From NCBI GenBank assembly GCA_017849455.1, contig JAFIGX010000014.1, positions 124,001 through 188,000 of the forward strand: a stretch of 64,000 bases of DNA. The letters run 5' to 3'. Under the pieces are notes generated by a model. It searched no databases. It was not told the origin of the DNA and saw only the letters and a list, made by a program, of their open reading frames with translations. Source of the stretch: Pseudobacter sp. Lineage in GTDB: Bacteria; Bacteroidota; Bacteroidia; Chitinophagales; Chitinophagaceae. Positions 34,365 to 44,109 of this stretch are shown here, in pieces. How positions within the stretch are numbered: position 1 is the stretch's first letter; each line of letters begins with the position of its first letter. The position numbers and the translations under genes were made by a program.

Positions 34365-35798
34365 CTATTCTTTTGATTTATTTTTTTGTTCTTTTTGAAT
34401 GACTTCTTTGTTCTTTAATGCGCTATCGGGGGAGATCGATTTATTGGGAGGCTCATAAACAACCGGCTGGCCATTTGCTGTCACTCCCCTGAACGATACG
34501 CCCTGTGCATGTTTGACCCTGAAAGGCTGCGGGGTCTTTATGACGTTCATATTGCGGACGGTAACATCCGATACGGGCATGGCTTCAAACCCGGTAATAT
34601 CGATGCCGTAGGTCGCTGCATAGTTGCAGGAAATATCTTCGATCAGGAAATCGTGAAAGCGGGTGGGATTATTCTGTTTGCTTTCCGATTTATAATCAGG
34701 TTCGAATTTCACCACTGTTGAACGGGCGGAATCAACAGCAACCTTTCTTACACGGACCTGTTCGATAAAACCGCCACGATCGAGATTGGATTTGAAATAA
34801 ATGGCATTGGAAGCTGCCGCCACCTGTATATTTTCCACAAACACATTTCGAACGCCGCCCGAAATTTCGCTGCCGATACAAACAGCATTTGTTTCTGTTT
34901 CGAAGAAGCAATCGCGGATGATGATGTTTTCCGAAGGCTTACCTACTCTCCACCCGTCGTTATCGCGGCCCGATTTAATAGCAATACCATCATCCCCTGT
35001 CATAAACCGGCAATGCTCGATCAGAACATTGGTAGATGATTCGGGATCGCAGCCATCGCTATTGAGGTTTTTGCTATCGACCGTTACGCCTCTGACGGTG
35101 ACGTTATTGCAATAAACAGGATGAATGACCCAGAAGGTGGCATTGATCAGTTTGATATCTTCAATTAAGATATTCCTGCACTCGACCAGTTCCAGGAAAG
35201 CCGGCCGTAAATAATGCCCCTTTCCAAAAACACGTTGTTTTACGGGTACGCCTTTCCGTCCCATTTCCCTCAGGTGCTGCTGATCTTTTTTCTGGTCGGG
35301 CTTCCAGTTTGCGAAATTAGCCAGGCCCATTCCATTCAACAAACCCTTGCCTGTAATAGCAATATTGGTTGCTTTATAAGCATAGATCAGCGGTGAGTAA
35401 TTGTAAAGCTCGGTGCCTTCCCACCTGGTGAACACAACCGGCAAATAGTCTTCGGCAGCACTGCTGAAAACCAGTTCGGCGCCTTCGCTGAAATGAAGAT
35501 CGACATGGCTTTTGAGCAGGATGGGCCCTTTACTGTAATACTTTCCCGCAGGTATTGTTACCCGGCCTCCACCCTGTTCACTGCATTTGGTGATAGCATT
35601 ATTGATGGCGGGGCGACAGTCGGCCGTTCCACCTTTCCTGGCCCCGAAGTCGATGATATTATAACTCCTGTTCCTGAATTGTGGGACCTGAATATTTTGT
35701 TCAATCTCTTTCAATGCTTCCCAACCATGCTGGGCAAGCGCACCCAATGAGCATACACAAAAGGCAAAAACCGATATGAATTTATTTTGCAGAGTCAT
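34365..35798 (-). CDS. GH28 family glycoside hydrolase, exported
   Basis: A 477-residue beta-helix enzyme with a signal peptide ending near GALAQ. Catalytic motifs of family 28 are present: NSDGCDPES (the first Asp), GDDGIAIKSG (the Asp pair) and the later CIGSEISGGVRN, where many family members have a G-H-G motif. That variant is common in exo-acting bacterial GH28 enzymes. The family hydrolyses galacturonic-acid links in pectin and rhamnogalacturonan. With three sulfatases upstream in the same run, a sulfated or pectin-like uronate glycan is the likely substrate class. Confidence 0.9.
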   Translation of the reverse strand: MTLQNKFISVFAFCVCSLGALAQHGWEALKEIEQNIQVPQFRNRSYNIIDFGARKGGTADCRPAINNAITKCSEQGGGRVTIPAGKYYSKGPILLKSHVDLHFSEGAELVFSSAAEDYLPVVFTRWEGTELYNYSPLIYAYKATNIAITGKGLLNGMGLANFANWKPDQKKDQQHLREMGRKGVPVKQRVFGKGHYLRPAFLELVECRNILIEDIKLINATFWVIHPVYCNNVTVRGVTVDSKNLNSDGCDPESSTNVLIEHCRFMTGDDGIAIKSGRDNDGWRVGKPSENIIIRDCFFETETNAVCIGSEISGGVRNVFVENIQVAAASNAIYFKSNLDRGGFIEQVRVRKVAVDSARSTVVKFEPDYKSESKQNNPTRFHDFLIEDISCNYAATYGIDITGFEAMPVSDVTVRNMNVIKTPQPFRVKHAQGVSFRGVTANGQPVVYEPPNKSISPDSALKNKEVIQKEQKNKSKE

Positions 35799-35804
35799 AC
35801 TTAT

Positions 35805-37445
35805 TTACTTCTTTTCAAATTTTTCCGGTGCGCTTGGTTTATATCCGATGCGGGTGGCCACCACTGTTATGATATCTCCTTTCTTTAACGAAACAGGTTT
35901 CGAATACAGGAACCAATGGTTGGTGCGCAAACCTTTTCCATTGACCTGGTAGGCAAGCGATGCTCCTTGTGTTGCGCAGGTGATCCTGATAGTGCCATCC
36001 GGTAACCCGGTGATGACAGGTTGTTGCACAACCGGTTGGTTGCCTCCGGGCCAGAGCCTGTTTCGCAGTTCTGCTTCGCTCAATCCCAGATAAGGATTAT
36101 ACTGTTTGTCCAATTGTTTGAGTTCTTCCCTTAATCTCCTGATGTCTGCCTGGTACTTTGGATCATCGACCAGGTTATTCATTTCGTGCGGGTCCAGGTC
36201 CACATTATAAAACTCTTCATTTCGTCTTGGCTTGTCGAACCACCTGCGTGTTTCTTCGTTCAACTCTCCCTTCTTGTATAGCCCGACCATATTTTGCATC
36301 ATCGGCATTTCCAGGCGCGAAAGGATTTCCATATACCCGGACTTCTCCGGCAAATAATTATGAACAAGGCGATAATGTTTATCGCGGACGGATGTTTGTC
36401 GTTCTACGATCTCATCGAGCCTGTCGCGGGCTCCATACACGTAGCTCCTTTCCGGCCCATTATATTTTCCAAGGAAAGGAATACCGTGCATGTAGGCAGG
36501 TGGTTTGATACCGGCAAGGGAGAGAATAGTAGCAGGAATATCGGCGAACATCAGCATCCGGTCGCTGACTGTTCCGGCAAAACTTCCATCAGGGAATCGA
36601 ACCATGAACGGCACCAGTGCCCCGCTTTCATACAGTTCACGTTTTTGCCGGGGCAAAGGGCCTCCGTTATCGGAATACCATATAATAATTGTATTGTCCA
36701 GCAGTGCTGAATCGCGCACTTCATCGATAAATTTTTTCACCAGTTCATCCATCGCGTGGATATTGCTGTAAACGATGGCCCAGTCTTTCCGTACCACCTC
36801 ATTGTTGGGATGGTAAGGAGGTGGTGTAATGGTGGCAGGATCGATCACCAGTGGTTCGTTGGCCCTTTTCCAAACCTGTGATTCATGTGTGATCTCCATA
36901 TTGAAAATAGAGAAGAAGGGCATTCCTGCCGGGCGGTTTTTCCAATGGGCGGTCTTCCCGTTCTCATCCCAGGCTGTAACCGGAACATTGAACTGGTAAT
37001 CCATCTTGGCATTGTTGGTACAATAGTAACCTGCCTGCCTGAGAAATTCCGTATAGCATTTCACACCGGCAGCAGGCACTGCTTCATATGGGGGCACGAG
37101 TCCTTCCGTCAATGGTTTGGTATTGGAGGTGCGCATATAGTTCGCGCCAAATGATGTGGGGAAAAGACCTGTGATCAATGATGCTCTCGACGGTGCGCAT
37201 ACGCCGATGGTGGTGAACATCCTGTTATAACGGACCCCTTCGGTGGCAAAGTGGTCGAGATTGGGTGTATTGGCATAAGGATCTCCATAACATCCAATAT
37301 AGGGGCCGATATCTTCCGTCACCAGGCAAAGGATATTCGGTTGCCTGGCAGGCAGTGCTTTTTCAGCGGCCTGTTGAGTAAAAGCCGGCATTGCCGTGAT
37401 CATGAATGCATGTAGGAGGAATATTTTAGTTCTTCTACTCTTCAC
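35805..37445 (-). CDS. Sulfatase (formylglycine type), GTG start
   Basis: A 546-residue exported sulfatase of the S1 family. The modification motif CAPSR begins at Cys 83 in TTIGVCAPSRASLITGLFPT; metal ligands are expected in CLVTEDIGPY and in IIWYSDNGGPLP. The N-terminus recalls heparan N-sulfatase-like enzymes, but substrate is unsure. The last 75 residues form an extra beta domain (QPVITGLPDGTIRITC). The start is a GTG whose first bases overlap the preceding sulfatase gene by 11 bp, which suggests translational coupling. Confidence 0.92.
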   Translation of the reverse strand: MKSRRTKIFLLHAFMITAMPAFTQQAAEKALPARQPNILCLVTEDIGPYIGCYGDPYANTPNLDHFATEGVRYNRMFTTIGVCAPSRASLITGLFPTSFGANYMRTSNTKPLTEGLVPPYEAVPAAGVKCYTEFLRQAGYYCTNNAKMDYQFNVPVTAWDENGKTAHWKNRPAGMPFFSIFNMEITHESQVWKRANEPLVIDPATITPPPYHPNNEVVRKDWAIVYSNIHAMDELVKKFIDEVRDSALLDNTIIIWYSDNGGPLPRQKRELYESGALVPFMVRFPDGSFAGTVSDRMLMFADIPATILSLAGIKPPAYMHGIPFLGKYNGPERSYVYGARDRLDEIVERQTSVRDKHYRLVHNYLPEKSGYMEILSRLEMPMMQNMVGLYKKGELNEETRRWFDKPRRNEEFYNVDLDPHEMNNLVDDPKYQADIRRLREELKQLDKQYNPYLGLSEAELRNRLWPGGNQPVVQQPVITGLPDGTIRITCATQGASLAYQVNGKGLRTNHWFLYSKPVSLKKGDIITVVATRIGYKPSAPEKFEKK

Positions 37446-39015
37446 CGTTTTTTTTCTTTTTCGATTCTTTTACGATGGACACGCGCGTCTTCCACTCCCT
37501 GAATGATTGCTCCATCCGATTTACTATGTCCGGGTTCGATGATGCCAGGTCCCTGGTTTCCGAAGGGTCGGCCTCCATATCAAAAAGCGACCATGGACTG
37601 TCCAGTCCCTGCCTCACCAACTTCCACTTCCCGGTCCTTGCTGCCTGGCCCCGCTGCCATTCCCAGAATATGGGTTTTTCCCTGGTTGTTTTTTCGCCGA
37701 GGATCACGGGCAGGAGCGATGTTCCTTCATAGGGAAGTACCGGCTTGCCTTTATATTCACCGGGATAAGGCGCGTCTGCAACATCAACGAAAGTGGCCAT
37801 GATATCTATGATGTGGCCTGTGTGATCGGACAGGCGATTGGGATTTTTCAGTTTGTTCTTCCATGATATGATCAGGGGACTGGCCGTACCACCTTCGTAG
37901 CTATAGTTTTTGAAATAGCGGAAAGGGGTATTGCCCACATTGGCCCAGTCCTCACCGAGTGAGGTCCAGTTGGTCATCGAACCAATGGGCCCGTGGCTTT
38001 CATCGAGGGTCACTACTTCGCCGGATGCGCCATTATCCGAAAGGAAAATGATGAGCGTATTATCCAGTTTACCCTGCTTCTTTAATTTGTCAAGTACATA
38101 ACCGATGTTGCGGTCCATCCGGTCGATCATAGCTGCATATACTTCCATCTTTCGTGCTTCTTCGGCTTGCTGTTTGGGTGTTAGTGAATCCCAGGACTTA
38201 TATGTTGGCCCCGACAATCGATAGCGTGCATCGATCAGGCCGTTCTTCTTTTGCTTTTCATAACGGGCTTTTCGAACGGGTCCATAACCGGCATTATATT
38301 TCCCTTTGTACTTCGCAATATCTTCCGGCCAGGCCATTAATGGATCGTGGGGGGCATTGTAGGCCAGGTAAAGGAAAAATGGGGTGTCGTTGGTCTGATA
38401 CTCATCCAGCCATTTCAAAGCATATTTGGTAAAGTAATCGGTGGTATAGAAATCCTTTTCTTCAGGTGTATAAGGAGCATATTCTTTGTCTTCGATGCAC
38501 CAATAGCGGACCTGTTTTTTCTGTGCAGGTTTATCCTCACCTGCACGTTGCAGTCCCGGGTTGAAATAATTACAGGCGCCATCCCTGAGCCCGTAGTAAT
38601 GATCGAATCCTCTTGTCTTCGGATTTTCCGCACCATGATGTTTGCCCGACCATAACGTGATATACCCAGCGCTTTTCAAATATTCACCCAACGTGATAGC
38701 GTTCACCAATGGTTTATCGAAGTCCTTGAAATATCCGTTCTGCTGTGCATACAGACCGGTGAGCAGGCATGCACGTGATGGATGGCATTTGGAGGTATTA
38801 TGGAATTGTCTGAAGCGAATACCGGAGGCCGCCAGTTTATCGAGGTTGGGCGTGCTCACTTCGCTGCCGTAACAACCGATGTCCGACCAACCCAGGTCAT
38901 CGGCACAGATCAGGAGTATATTGGGACGCTTATCGATCGCCTTTTTCTCCGGGGACGTACCCGAAAAGAAAAGCAACATAGTCAGACCTGCGATCGTAAA
39001 TACATTAAAATTCAT
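37435..39015 (-). CDS. Sulfatase (arylsulfatase-like, formylglycine type)
   Basis: A 526-residue S1-family sulfatase with an N-terminal export signal (MNFNVFTIAGLTMLLFFSG). The formylglycine motif CHPSR begins at Cys 77 (HNTSKCHPSRACLLTGLYAQ). The calcium-site segments LLICADDLGWSDIGCYG and IIFLSDNGASG are complete. It resembles the AslA/arylsulfatase A group. It lies 5 bp after the third sulfatase gene and overlaps the next by 11 bp, so the three form a tight translational unit. It needs the formylglycine-generating enzyme encoded upstream. Confidence 0.93.
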   Translation of the reverse strand: MNFNVFTIAGLTMLLFFSGTSPEKKAIDKRPNILLICADDLGWSDIGCYGSEVSTPNLDKLAASGIRFRQFHNTSKCHPSRACLLTGLYAQQNGYFKDFDKPLVNAITLGEYLKSAGYITLWSGKHHGAENPKTRGFDHYYGLRDGACNYFNPGLQRAGEDKPAQKKQVRYWCIEDKEYAPYTPEEKDFYTTDYFTKYALKWLDEYQTNDTPFFLYLAYNAPHDPLMAWPEDIAKYKGKYNAGYGPVRKARYEKQKKNGLIDARYRLSGPTYKSWDSLTPKQQAEEARKMEVYAAMIDRMDRNIGYVLDKLKKQGKLDNTLIIFLSDNGASGEVVTLDESHGPIGSMTNWTSLGEDWANVGNTPFRYFKNYSYEGGTASPLIISWKNKLKNPNRLSDHTGHIIDIMATFVDVADAPYPGEYKGKPVLPYEGTSLLPVILGEKTTREKPIFWEWQRGQAARTGKWKLVRQGLDSPWSLFDMEADPSETRDLASSNPDIVNRMEQSFREWKTRVSIVKESKKKKNGEE

Positions 39016-39020
39016 AAGGA

Positions 39021-40526
39021 TTAATTAGCTTTCTGAAAATTCCTCATTTTGCCTTCAAGACGTGGATAGGTTTCCCATATTTCAGGGTTGGCTCCGATCC
39101 TTGTATCGTTGGTGGTAACCAGTTTGTCCCGGAGCTTTTGTTTCATTGTTTTCAAAACAGCAATATAAGAAGAATTGTCTGCTACGTTGTGCAAACAATC
39201 ACTGTCTTTTGATAAGTCGTACAATTCAAATTCGGGCCGCTTGTTCATGGCCAGGTTGAAAAATGGCGCCACTGCCGGTTCATTGCGATGATCAAGTAGA
39301 TATCGTTTGGATGGACCATCATCTATATCATAAAAGGCATCACTCAAGCTGCCGTCCTTTGCAATCTCCTTTGGATCACCGGCGGGCCATCGCTCCGGGT
39401 GGAAATTTTGGACCAGGAGATAATTTTTCCAAACTATGCTACGCATGGGATATCCCATATTATTGTAGCGGGAAAAAGAATGCCTCTCACGGCCTGCAAA
39501 CACAGCATCCGATTTATAGCCTTTGGAATTTCCCGTCAGCAATGGAAGCAGGTTTTGTCCACTCAGCGGTTGGCCCGGTTTCAACCCGGTAACAGCCATA
39601 ACAGTTGGAGCAATATCGATTGTACTGACCAGCGTTTCAATTACCTGGTCGGGCCGTATCTTACTTCCCCAGCAGATGGCCAATGGAACATGAATGCCGG
39701 CATCGGTGCAGTTCGCTTTAGCATAGGGAAATGAAAGGCCGTTATCAGCCGTAACGATAATAATGGTATTATCGAATTCACCGGTGCGTTTCAGTTCATC
39801 GATGCAATTCATCAAATGGGAATCGGCCCAGGAGATCTCGGTTGCGTAATCCAGCAGATCGCTTTTGATCGTATCGTTTTCCGGGAGGAACCCTGGTACC
39901 CGGGCCTGGGATAGCGTATAGCCTTTCTTCGACCATGACCCATTTTCAAAAGGGCGATGCGGTTCCTGGGTACCCACCCAAAAATAAAATGGTTGTCCCT
40001 TTTTGCGCTCACTCAAAAATTTTCTGAAATTGGCCGTATAGTCTGTTTTGGATATTCCGCTATAGGGCGGTGTAAGTGTTTGCGTATTGTACTCGGGCCC
40101 TGCCGGGTTGTATTTACGGCCTGATATTTCCCAATTGCCCGGCCCCCACCCTTTACCGGTATATCCGATATGGTAACCGGCTTTCTGTAGCAGTTCAGGA
40201 AAACAAATATATTTTGATGAGAATGAGCTGGCATGTGAGCCTGCCTCCTCCACTTGCCAGGGATAGAGCCCTGTAAGCAGGCTTGCGCGGGAAGGACTAC
40301 ACCCCGGAGAGGTAACATACGCTTTGGTAAATAAAGCTCCCTGTTTCGCTACGAAATCAAAACCAGGGGTAGATACCATATTGCTTCCGTATGCAGAAGC
40401 ATGAGGATATGATTGGTCATCAGTAATGACGATGAGAATATTCGGGGGCTGTGTATTCAGTTTTGAATTATGCCCAAACGAGAGCAAGGCCGAACAAACG
40501 GCCATGTATTTTATCAGTTGCAGCAA
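39021..40526 (-). CDS. Sulfatase (N-sulfatase-like, formylglycine type)
   Basis: A 501-residue S1-family sulfatase. The formylglycine motif CSPSR begins at Cys 76 (SPGCSPSRASLLTGLYPWQ). Calcium-site segments are ILIVITDDQSYPH and IIVTADNGLSF. The pattern of YGSNMVSTPGFDFVAKQG and YWVGTQEPHRPFENG-like text recalls sulfamidase-type enzymes; this sub-assignment is tentative. The start is probably the TTG at 40526, which has AGGA just before it and gives a signal peptide with a Lys; the ATG at 40505 is the alternative. First of the three sulfatase genes. Confidence 0.9.
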   Translation of the reverse strand: MLQLIKYMAVCSALLSFGHNSKLNTQPPNILIVITDDQSYPHASAYGSNMVSTPGFDFVAKQGALFTKAYVTSPGCSPSRASLLTGLYPWQVEEAGSHASSFSSKYICFPELLQKAGYHIGYTGKGWGPGNWEISGRKYNPAGPEYNTQTLTPPYSGISKTDYTANFRKFLSERKKGQPFYFWVGTQEPHRPFENGSWSKKGYTLSQARVPGFLPENDTIKSDLLDYATEISWADSHLMNCIDELKRTGEFDNTIIIVTADNGLSFPYAKANCTDAGIHVPLAICWGSKIRPDQVIETLVSTIDIAPTVMAVTGLKPGQPLSGQNLLPLLTGNSKGYKSDAVFAGRERHSFSRYNNMGYPMRSIVWKNYLLVQNFHPERWPAGDPKEIAKDGSLSDAFYDIDDGPSKRYLLDHRNEPAVAPFFNLAMNKRPEFELYDLSKDSDCLHNVADNSSYIAVLKTMKQKLRDKLVTTNDTRIGANPEIWETYPRLEGKMRNFQKAN

Positions 40527-40609
40527 TCGATCCTGGTTTTTTGGTGATTACAAGTCTAATGATTATTCCTTAGCCTGCTCGTTTTTTAATTCAGAATTTC
40601 TACGGAAAT

Positions 40610-40621
40610 GTTTTCGAAAAC
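40610..40621. promoter_or_regulatory. Palindrome GTTTTCGAAAAC, possible operator
   Basis: A perfect 12-bp palindrome lies in the 179-bp gap between the FGE gene and the sulfatase genes and is followed by GATTGCG. LacI-family operators often have an A-rich/CG-centred layout of this kind. It may mark a second promoter for the sulfatase-GH28 part of the run. No -7 box was identified with confidence. Confidence 0.35.
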
Positions 40622-40705
40622 GATTGCGTAATTAATTAGGGAAAGTCATGCAGCTATTTCAAAAAAGCCGTTATTAAGCGCTCTTGTATTTATTTAACAT
40701 TGTTG

Positions 40706-41833
40706 CTACTTTTTTAACACGACACTATCTTTCACGCACCGGAATCCAAGGTTATTGGAGGCACTTTTCACTTCTCCTTTTCCACGGCTGCCTGCTTTGT
40801 ACCTGATACAATACTGATCACTGCATAAGAAAGACCCACCCCGCTGCACATGCTTGATGGCGTTCGGTTCATCCGGGTCATAACTATCCGAAGGCCCCTG
40901 CGGATTGTCGGCCGGGCTATGTTGATAATAATCGGGACGATAGAGATCATAACACCATTCCCAAACATTCCCTTCCATATCGAAGAGCCCATAGGCATTA
41001 GGAGGAAAGGATTTGACAGGGGCGAGAAATTCAAAGCCATCCAGTTTGGAGTTCTTGTTGGGAAAGGTCCCTTCGAAAATATTGGCCATCCATTTGCCTC
41101 CGGGAGTCAATTCATTGCCCCAATAATAGATCTGATCTTCTTTTCCGGCCCTTGCTGCATATTCCCATTCAGCTTCTGTAGGCAATCGTTTTCCTGCCCA
41201 TTTAGCATAAGCGACCGCATCTTCATAGCAAACCTGTACAACAGGTTCATCAGGTTTTCCTGAGATGGAACTCCCCGGCCCCAATGGTTGATACCAGTTG
41301 GCGCCTTCCACATATCGCCACCATTTAAGAGGATCATCCAAAGAGACCTTTTCTTTGGGCGGCGCAAATACTGCCGAACCGATGATCAGATTTTCTTTTG
41401 GTACGTTCGGATAATCGGCCGGATCTAATGGGCGTTCAGCGATAGTCTTGTACCCTGTAGCTTTGATGAATCTTGCGAATTCCGCATTCGTAACTTCATG
41501 TTCATCCATCCAGAAACCGTTCACCCGTACTTCATGCACCGGTTTCGCATCAGGAAATTCAGGACTTTCAGTACCCATCTGGAATTTCCCTCCAGGTATC
41601 CAGACCATTTTTGAAGCAGTGGTATCATTCGTGAGCGCATTGAGCAGGGTCTGGTCGACGGAGACTTCTTTCACGGTTTCATTATTCACTTCAGGTCCGG
41701 AAGGGCCACAGCCATTCAGCACTATTGAGAGCAGTATTGAAAAAAGAAAAACTATTTGTCTGCTGAGCCGGCCAACAATCGCATCAACAGGCGAAGAATC
41801 GGTACAGATCAATGCATATTTATTTTCTTTCAT
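40706..41833 (-). CDS. Formylglycine-generating enzyme, lipoprotein form
   Basis: A 375-residue SUMF1/FGE-family protein. The domain runs from MVWIPGGKFQMGT to SNNLGFRCVKD. The copper-binding active-site cysteines are present as Cys 337 and Cys 342 (GGSFLCSDQYCIRY), with the same spacing as in known FGEs, so it is probably a true oxidase that converts sulfatase Cys to formylglycine. A hydrophobic segment ending in the lipobox VLNGC (about residue 42) predicts a lipoprotein, placing maturation on the periplasmic side. It lies between the symporter and the sulfatase genes it would serve. Confidence 0.88.
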   Translation of the reverse strand: MKENKYALICTDSSPVDAIVGRLSRQIVFLFSILLSIVLNGCGPSGPEVNNETVKEVSVDQTLLNALTNDTTASKMVWIPGGKFQMGTESPEFPDAKPVHEVRVNGFWMDEHEVTNAEFARFIKATGYKTIAERPLDPADYPNVPKENLIIGSAVFAPPKEKVSLDDPLKWWRYVEGANWYQPLGPGSSISGKPDEPVVQVCYEDAVAYAKWAGKRLPTEAEWEYAARAGKEDQIYYWGNELTPGGKWMANIFEGTFPNKNSKLDGFEFLAPVKSFPPNAYGLFDMEGNVWEWCYDLYRPDYYQHSPADNPQGPSDSYDPDEPNAIKHVQRGGSFLCSDQYCIRYKAGSRGKGEVKSASNNLGFRCVKDSVVLKK

Positions 41834-41888
41834 GCTACAAAGTAGCGATATTTTAAAACATGGAACTACCGGTAAGGATAATAAAAGG

Positions 41889-43133
41889 TCATGATGAATA
41901 TTCTACCACATTTTTGTATACGGTCATATCGACCTCTTTTTCACTTTTAGCGATGACAACGGTAGCAACGGTGTTCCCTATAAAATTGATGATGGCCCTT
42001 CCTTCGCTCATAAAGCGGTCAACGCCGATCAATAATGCAAGGCCCTCCAGTGGAATTACTTTCAGGGTAGTAAGCGTGGAAGCCAATACGATAAAGCCGC
42101 TGCCGGTAACGCCTGCCGCTCCCTTGCTGGTGAGCAGCAATATACCGATAACGGTAAGTTGCTGTGTCCATGAAAGATCGATCCCGTAAGCCTGTGCAAG
42201 AAAAATAATGCTCATGCTCAGGTAAATGGTAGTGCCGTCGAGATTGAAACTGTACCCGGTTGGGATCACCAGTCCAACAACTTCCTTTTCACACCCGGCA
42301 TCGGTCAGCTTGCGCATTACGGAAGGCAGCACTGCTTCGCTGCTGCTGGAGCCCAACACGATCAATATCTCTTCTTTTACATAACCCAATAACCTCCATA
42401 AGCTGATCTTATAATAGCGGCAGATGAGATACAGCACAACGAAGATGAAAACGATACCGGTAAGATAGAAGGTCAGCAGCAGCTTACCCAGTATGGCCAA
42501 TGTCGAGAAGCCGAATTTGCCAATGGTATATGCCATGCCTCCAAATGCACCGATCGGGCTCAGCCGCATGATGATCTTTAAAATATTGAACAAAACTTTA
42601 TTGATCTTCTCGAAGTTTACCAGGAGATTTTGCCCTTGCGCGCCTAACATTTTCAAACCGATGGCGAACAGGATGCTAAAAAAAAGGATCTGAAGAATAT
42701 CGCCCTTGGCAAATGCTTCCACAATATTATGCGGAACAATATGCGCAATGAAATCGCTCCAGTTCACCGTATTCGCCTGCTGTGATATTTCAGCAACCTG
42801 TGTGCTGGCCGTATGTGGAATGGCAATACCCGCGCCCGGCTTCACCACATTTGCAATAACAAGCCCGATGATCAGCGCAAGCGTTGTTACCACTTCAAAA
42901 TAGATCAATGATTTTACGCCTACACGCCCTACCTTTTTCATATTGCCAGCTCCTGCAACACCAGCTACGATGGTGAAGAAAATAACAGGCGCGATCACCA
43001 TCCTGATCATATTGATAAATGTTTCGCTGATCAGTTTCGCCGTAGAGGAGAAACCTGGAAACAGCCAACCCACCAACACGCCTGCAATGATACCGATGAT
43101 CACCTGCACATATAGTATTTTCAGATATTTCAT
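41889..43133 (-). CDS. Dicarboxylate/amino acid:cation symporter (DctA-like)
   Basis: A 414-residue inner membrane transporter of the DAACS family. The ATG at 43133 opens YLKILYVQVIIGIIAGVLVG, the usual DctA start; the longer frame would overlap the esterase gene. The re-entrant loop motif LGSSSSEAVLPSVMRKL and the substrate segment PTGYSFNLDGTTIYLSMSI are intact, as is LTSKGAAGVTGSGFIVLAST. It imports C4-dicarboxylates or acidic amino acids with protons or sodium. In this locus it may take up organic acids released with the glycan. Confidence 0.94.
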   Translation of the reverse strand: MKYLKILYVQVIIGIIAGVLVGWLFPGFSSTAKLISETFINMIRMVIAPVIFFTIVAGVAGAGNMKKVGRVGVKSLIYFEVVTTLALIIGLVIANVVKPGAGIAIPHTASTQVAEISQQANTVNWSDFIAHIVPHNIVEAFAKGDILQILFFSILFAIGLKMLGAQGQNLLVNFEKINKVLFNILKIIMRLSPIGAFGGMAYTIGKFGFSTLAILGKLLLTFYLTGIVFIFVVLYLICRYYKISLWRLLGYVKEEILIVLGSSSSEAVLPSVMRKLTDAGCEKEVVGLVIPTGYSFNLDGTTIYLSMSIIFLAQAYGIDLSWTQQLTVIGILLLTSKGAAGVTGSGFIVLASTLTTLKVIPLEGLALLIGVDRFMSEGRAIINFIGNTVATVVIAKSEKEVDMTVYKNVVEYSS

Positions 43134-43173
43134 TGATCCCTGTTTAAATTTTTGACCGCTCTGCCGGTATTGT

Positions 43174-44109
43174 CTATTTTTTCCTGAAGATATCTTTTTT
43201 ATAAAAACCATTGAGCGCAAGCCACTTTATAGCTGCAGGTAACCAGTTCTCATCCTGGGCTGCATTGTATTGTGCAAACCCGTGGCCTCCTTTCTGATAC
43301 AGCAACATTTGCGCAGGGACCCTTTTAGCCAGCAGTGCCTTATAATAGGCGATGCTGTTGCCAACCAGTGAAGTGCTGTCATCTTCAGCATGTACGATGA
43401 ATGCAGGTGGAGTGGCAACTGTTACGTGCAATTCGGGCGAGTAATCTTCCTTGTCCAGTTTCGAAATATTGCTGCCCAGTAAGGTGCTCCGTGATTTTAA
43501 GGTGGGTGATACCAATGAATCGGTAAAGCTGATGACTGGATAAGCCAGCAGCGTGAATGCCGGTCTGATGCCGTGGCTATTGACAGATGCCATTGCTGCC
43601 AGGTGTCCGCCGGCTGAGAATCCAAGCACGCCGGTATGAGCTGTATCGATCTTCCACTGATTGGCATGGGCACGGATGATCGTGAACGCACGTTGCAGGT
43701 CCTGCATCGGGATATCACGATAAGAGATAAAAGCACTATCCTGCCAGGTCCTGTATTTCAATACGAAGGCCGCAATGCCGGCAGCAGCGAAGCTCCTGGC
43801 CACTTCGTATCCGCCATCTTCAATGGTCAGCTTCAGGTATCCTCCACCGGGGCAGATGATCACCGATGTACCGGCAGCATTGGGATGTTCGGGCAGGAAA
43901 ACCGTGAGTGTTGGATCAGTGACGTTGGTGATGGAGGGCCGGCCTTTTTCGGGCCGTACGAATTTTTCCCGGTTTTCATGGGTAATATTTCCCGGCGGTT
44001 GCCCGGTGTATAAATGTATCACCTGTTGGGCATAACCGCGACTATTCATTATAAACAGGACCAGGCAGAGAGACATCTTCAAAAACTCCTTCAATGTTCT
44101 TACGCTCAT
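43174..44109 (-). CDS. Exported alpha/beta hydrolase (carbohydrate esterase-like)
   Basis: A 311-residue alpha/beta hydrolase with a signal peptide ending near SRGYAQQ. The oxyanion-hole segment IICPGGGYLKL and the nucleophile elbow GFSAGGHLAA (Ser in GxSxG) are clear. The Asp and His are probably in VHAEDDSTSLVGNS and GGHGFAQYN. This set-up is that of bacteroidetal acetyl-esterases of polysaccharide loci. Removal of acetyl groups would open the glycan to GH28 and the sulfatases. Its ATG overlaps the susD stop in an ATGA arrangement, so the two are translationally coupled. Confidence 0.88.
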   Translation of the reverse strand: MSVRTLKEFLKMSLCLVLFIMNSRGYAQQVIHLYTGQPPGNITHENREKFVRPEKGRPSITNVTDPTLTVFLPEHPNAAGTSVIICPGGGYLKLTIEDGGYEVARSFAAAGIAAFVLKYRTWQDSAFISYRDIPMQDLQRAFTIIRAHANQWKIDTAHTGVLGFSAGGHLAAMASVNSHGIRPAFTLLAYPVISFTDSLVSPTLKSRSTLLGSNISKLDKEDYSPELHVTVATPPAFIVHAEDDSTSLVGNSIAYYKALLAKRVPAQMLLYQKGGHGFAQYNAAQDENWLPAAIKWLALNGFYKKDIFRKK

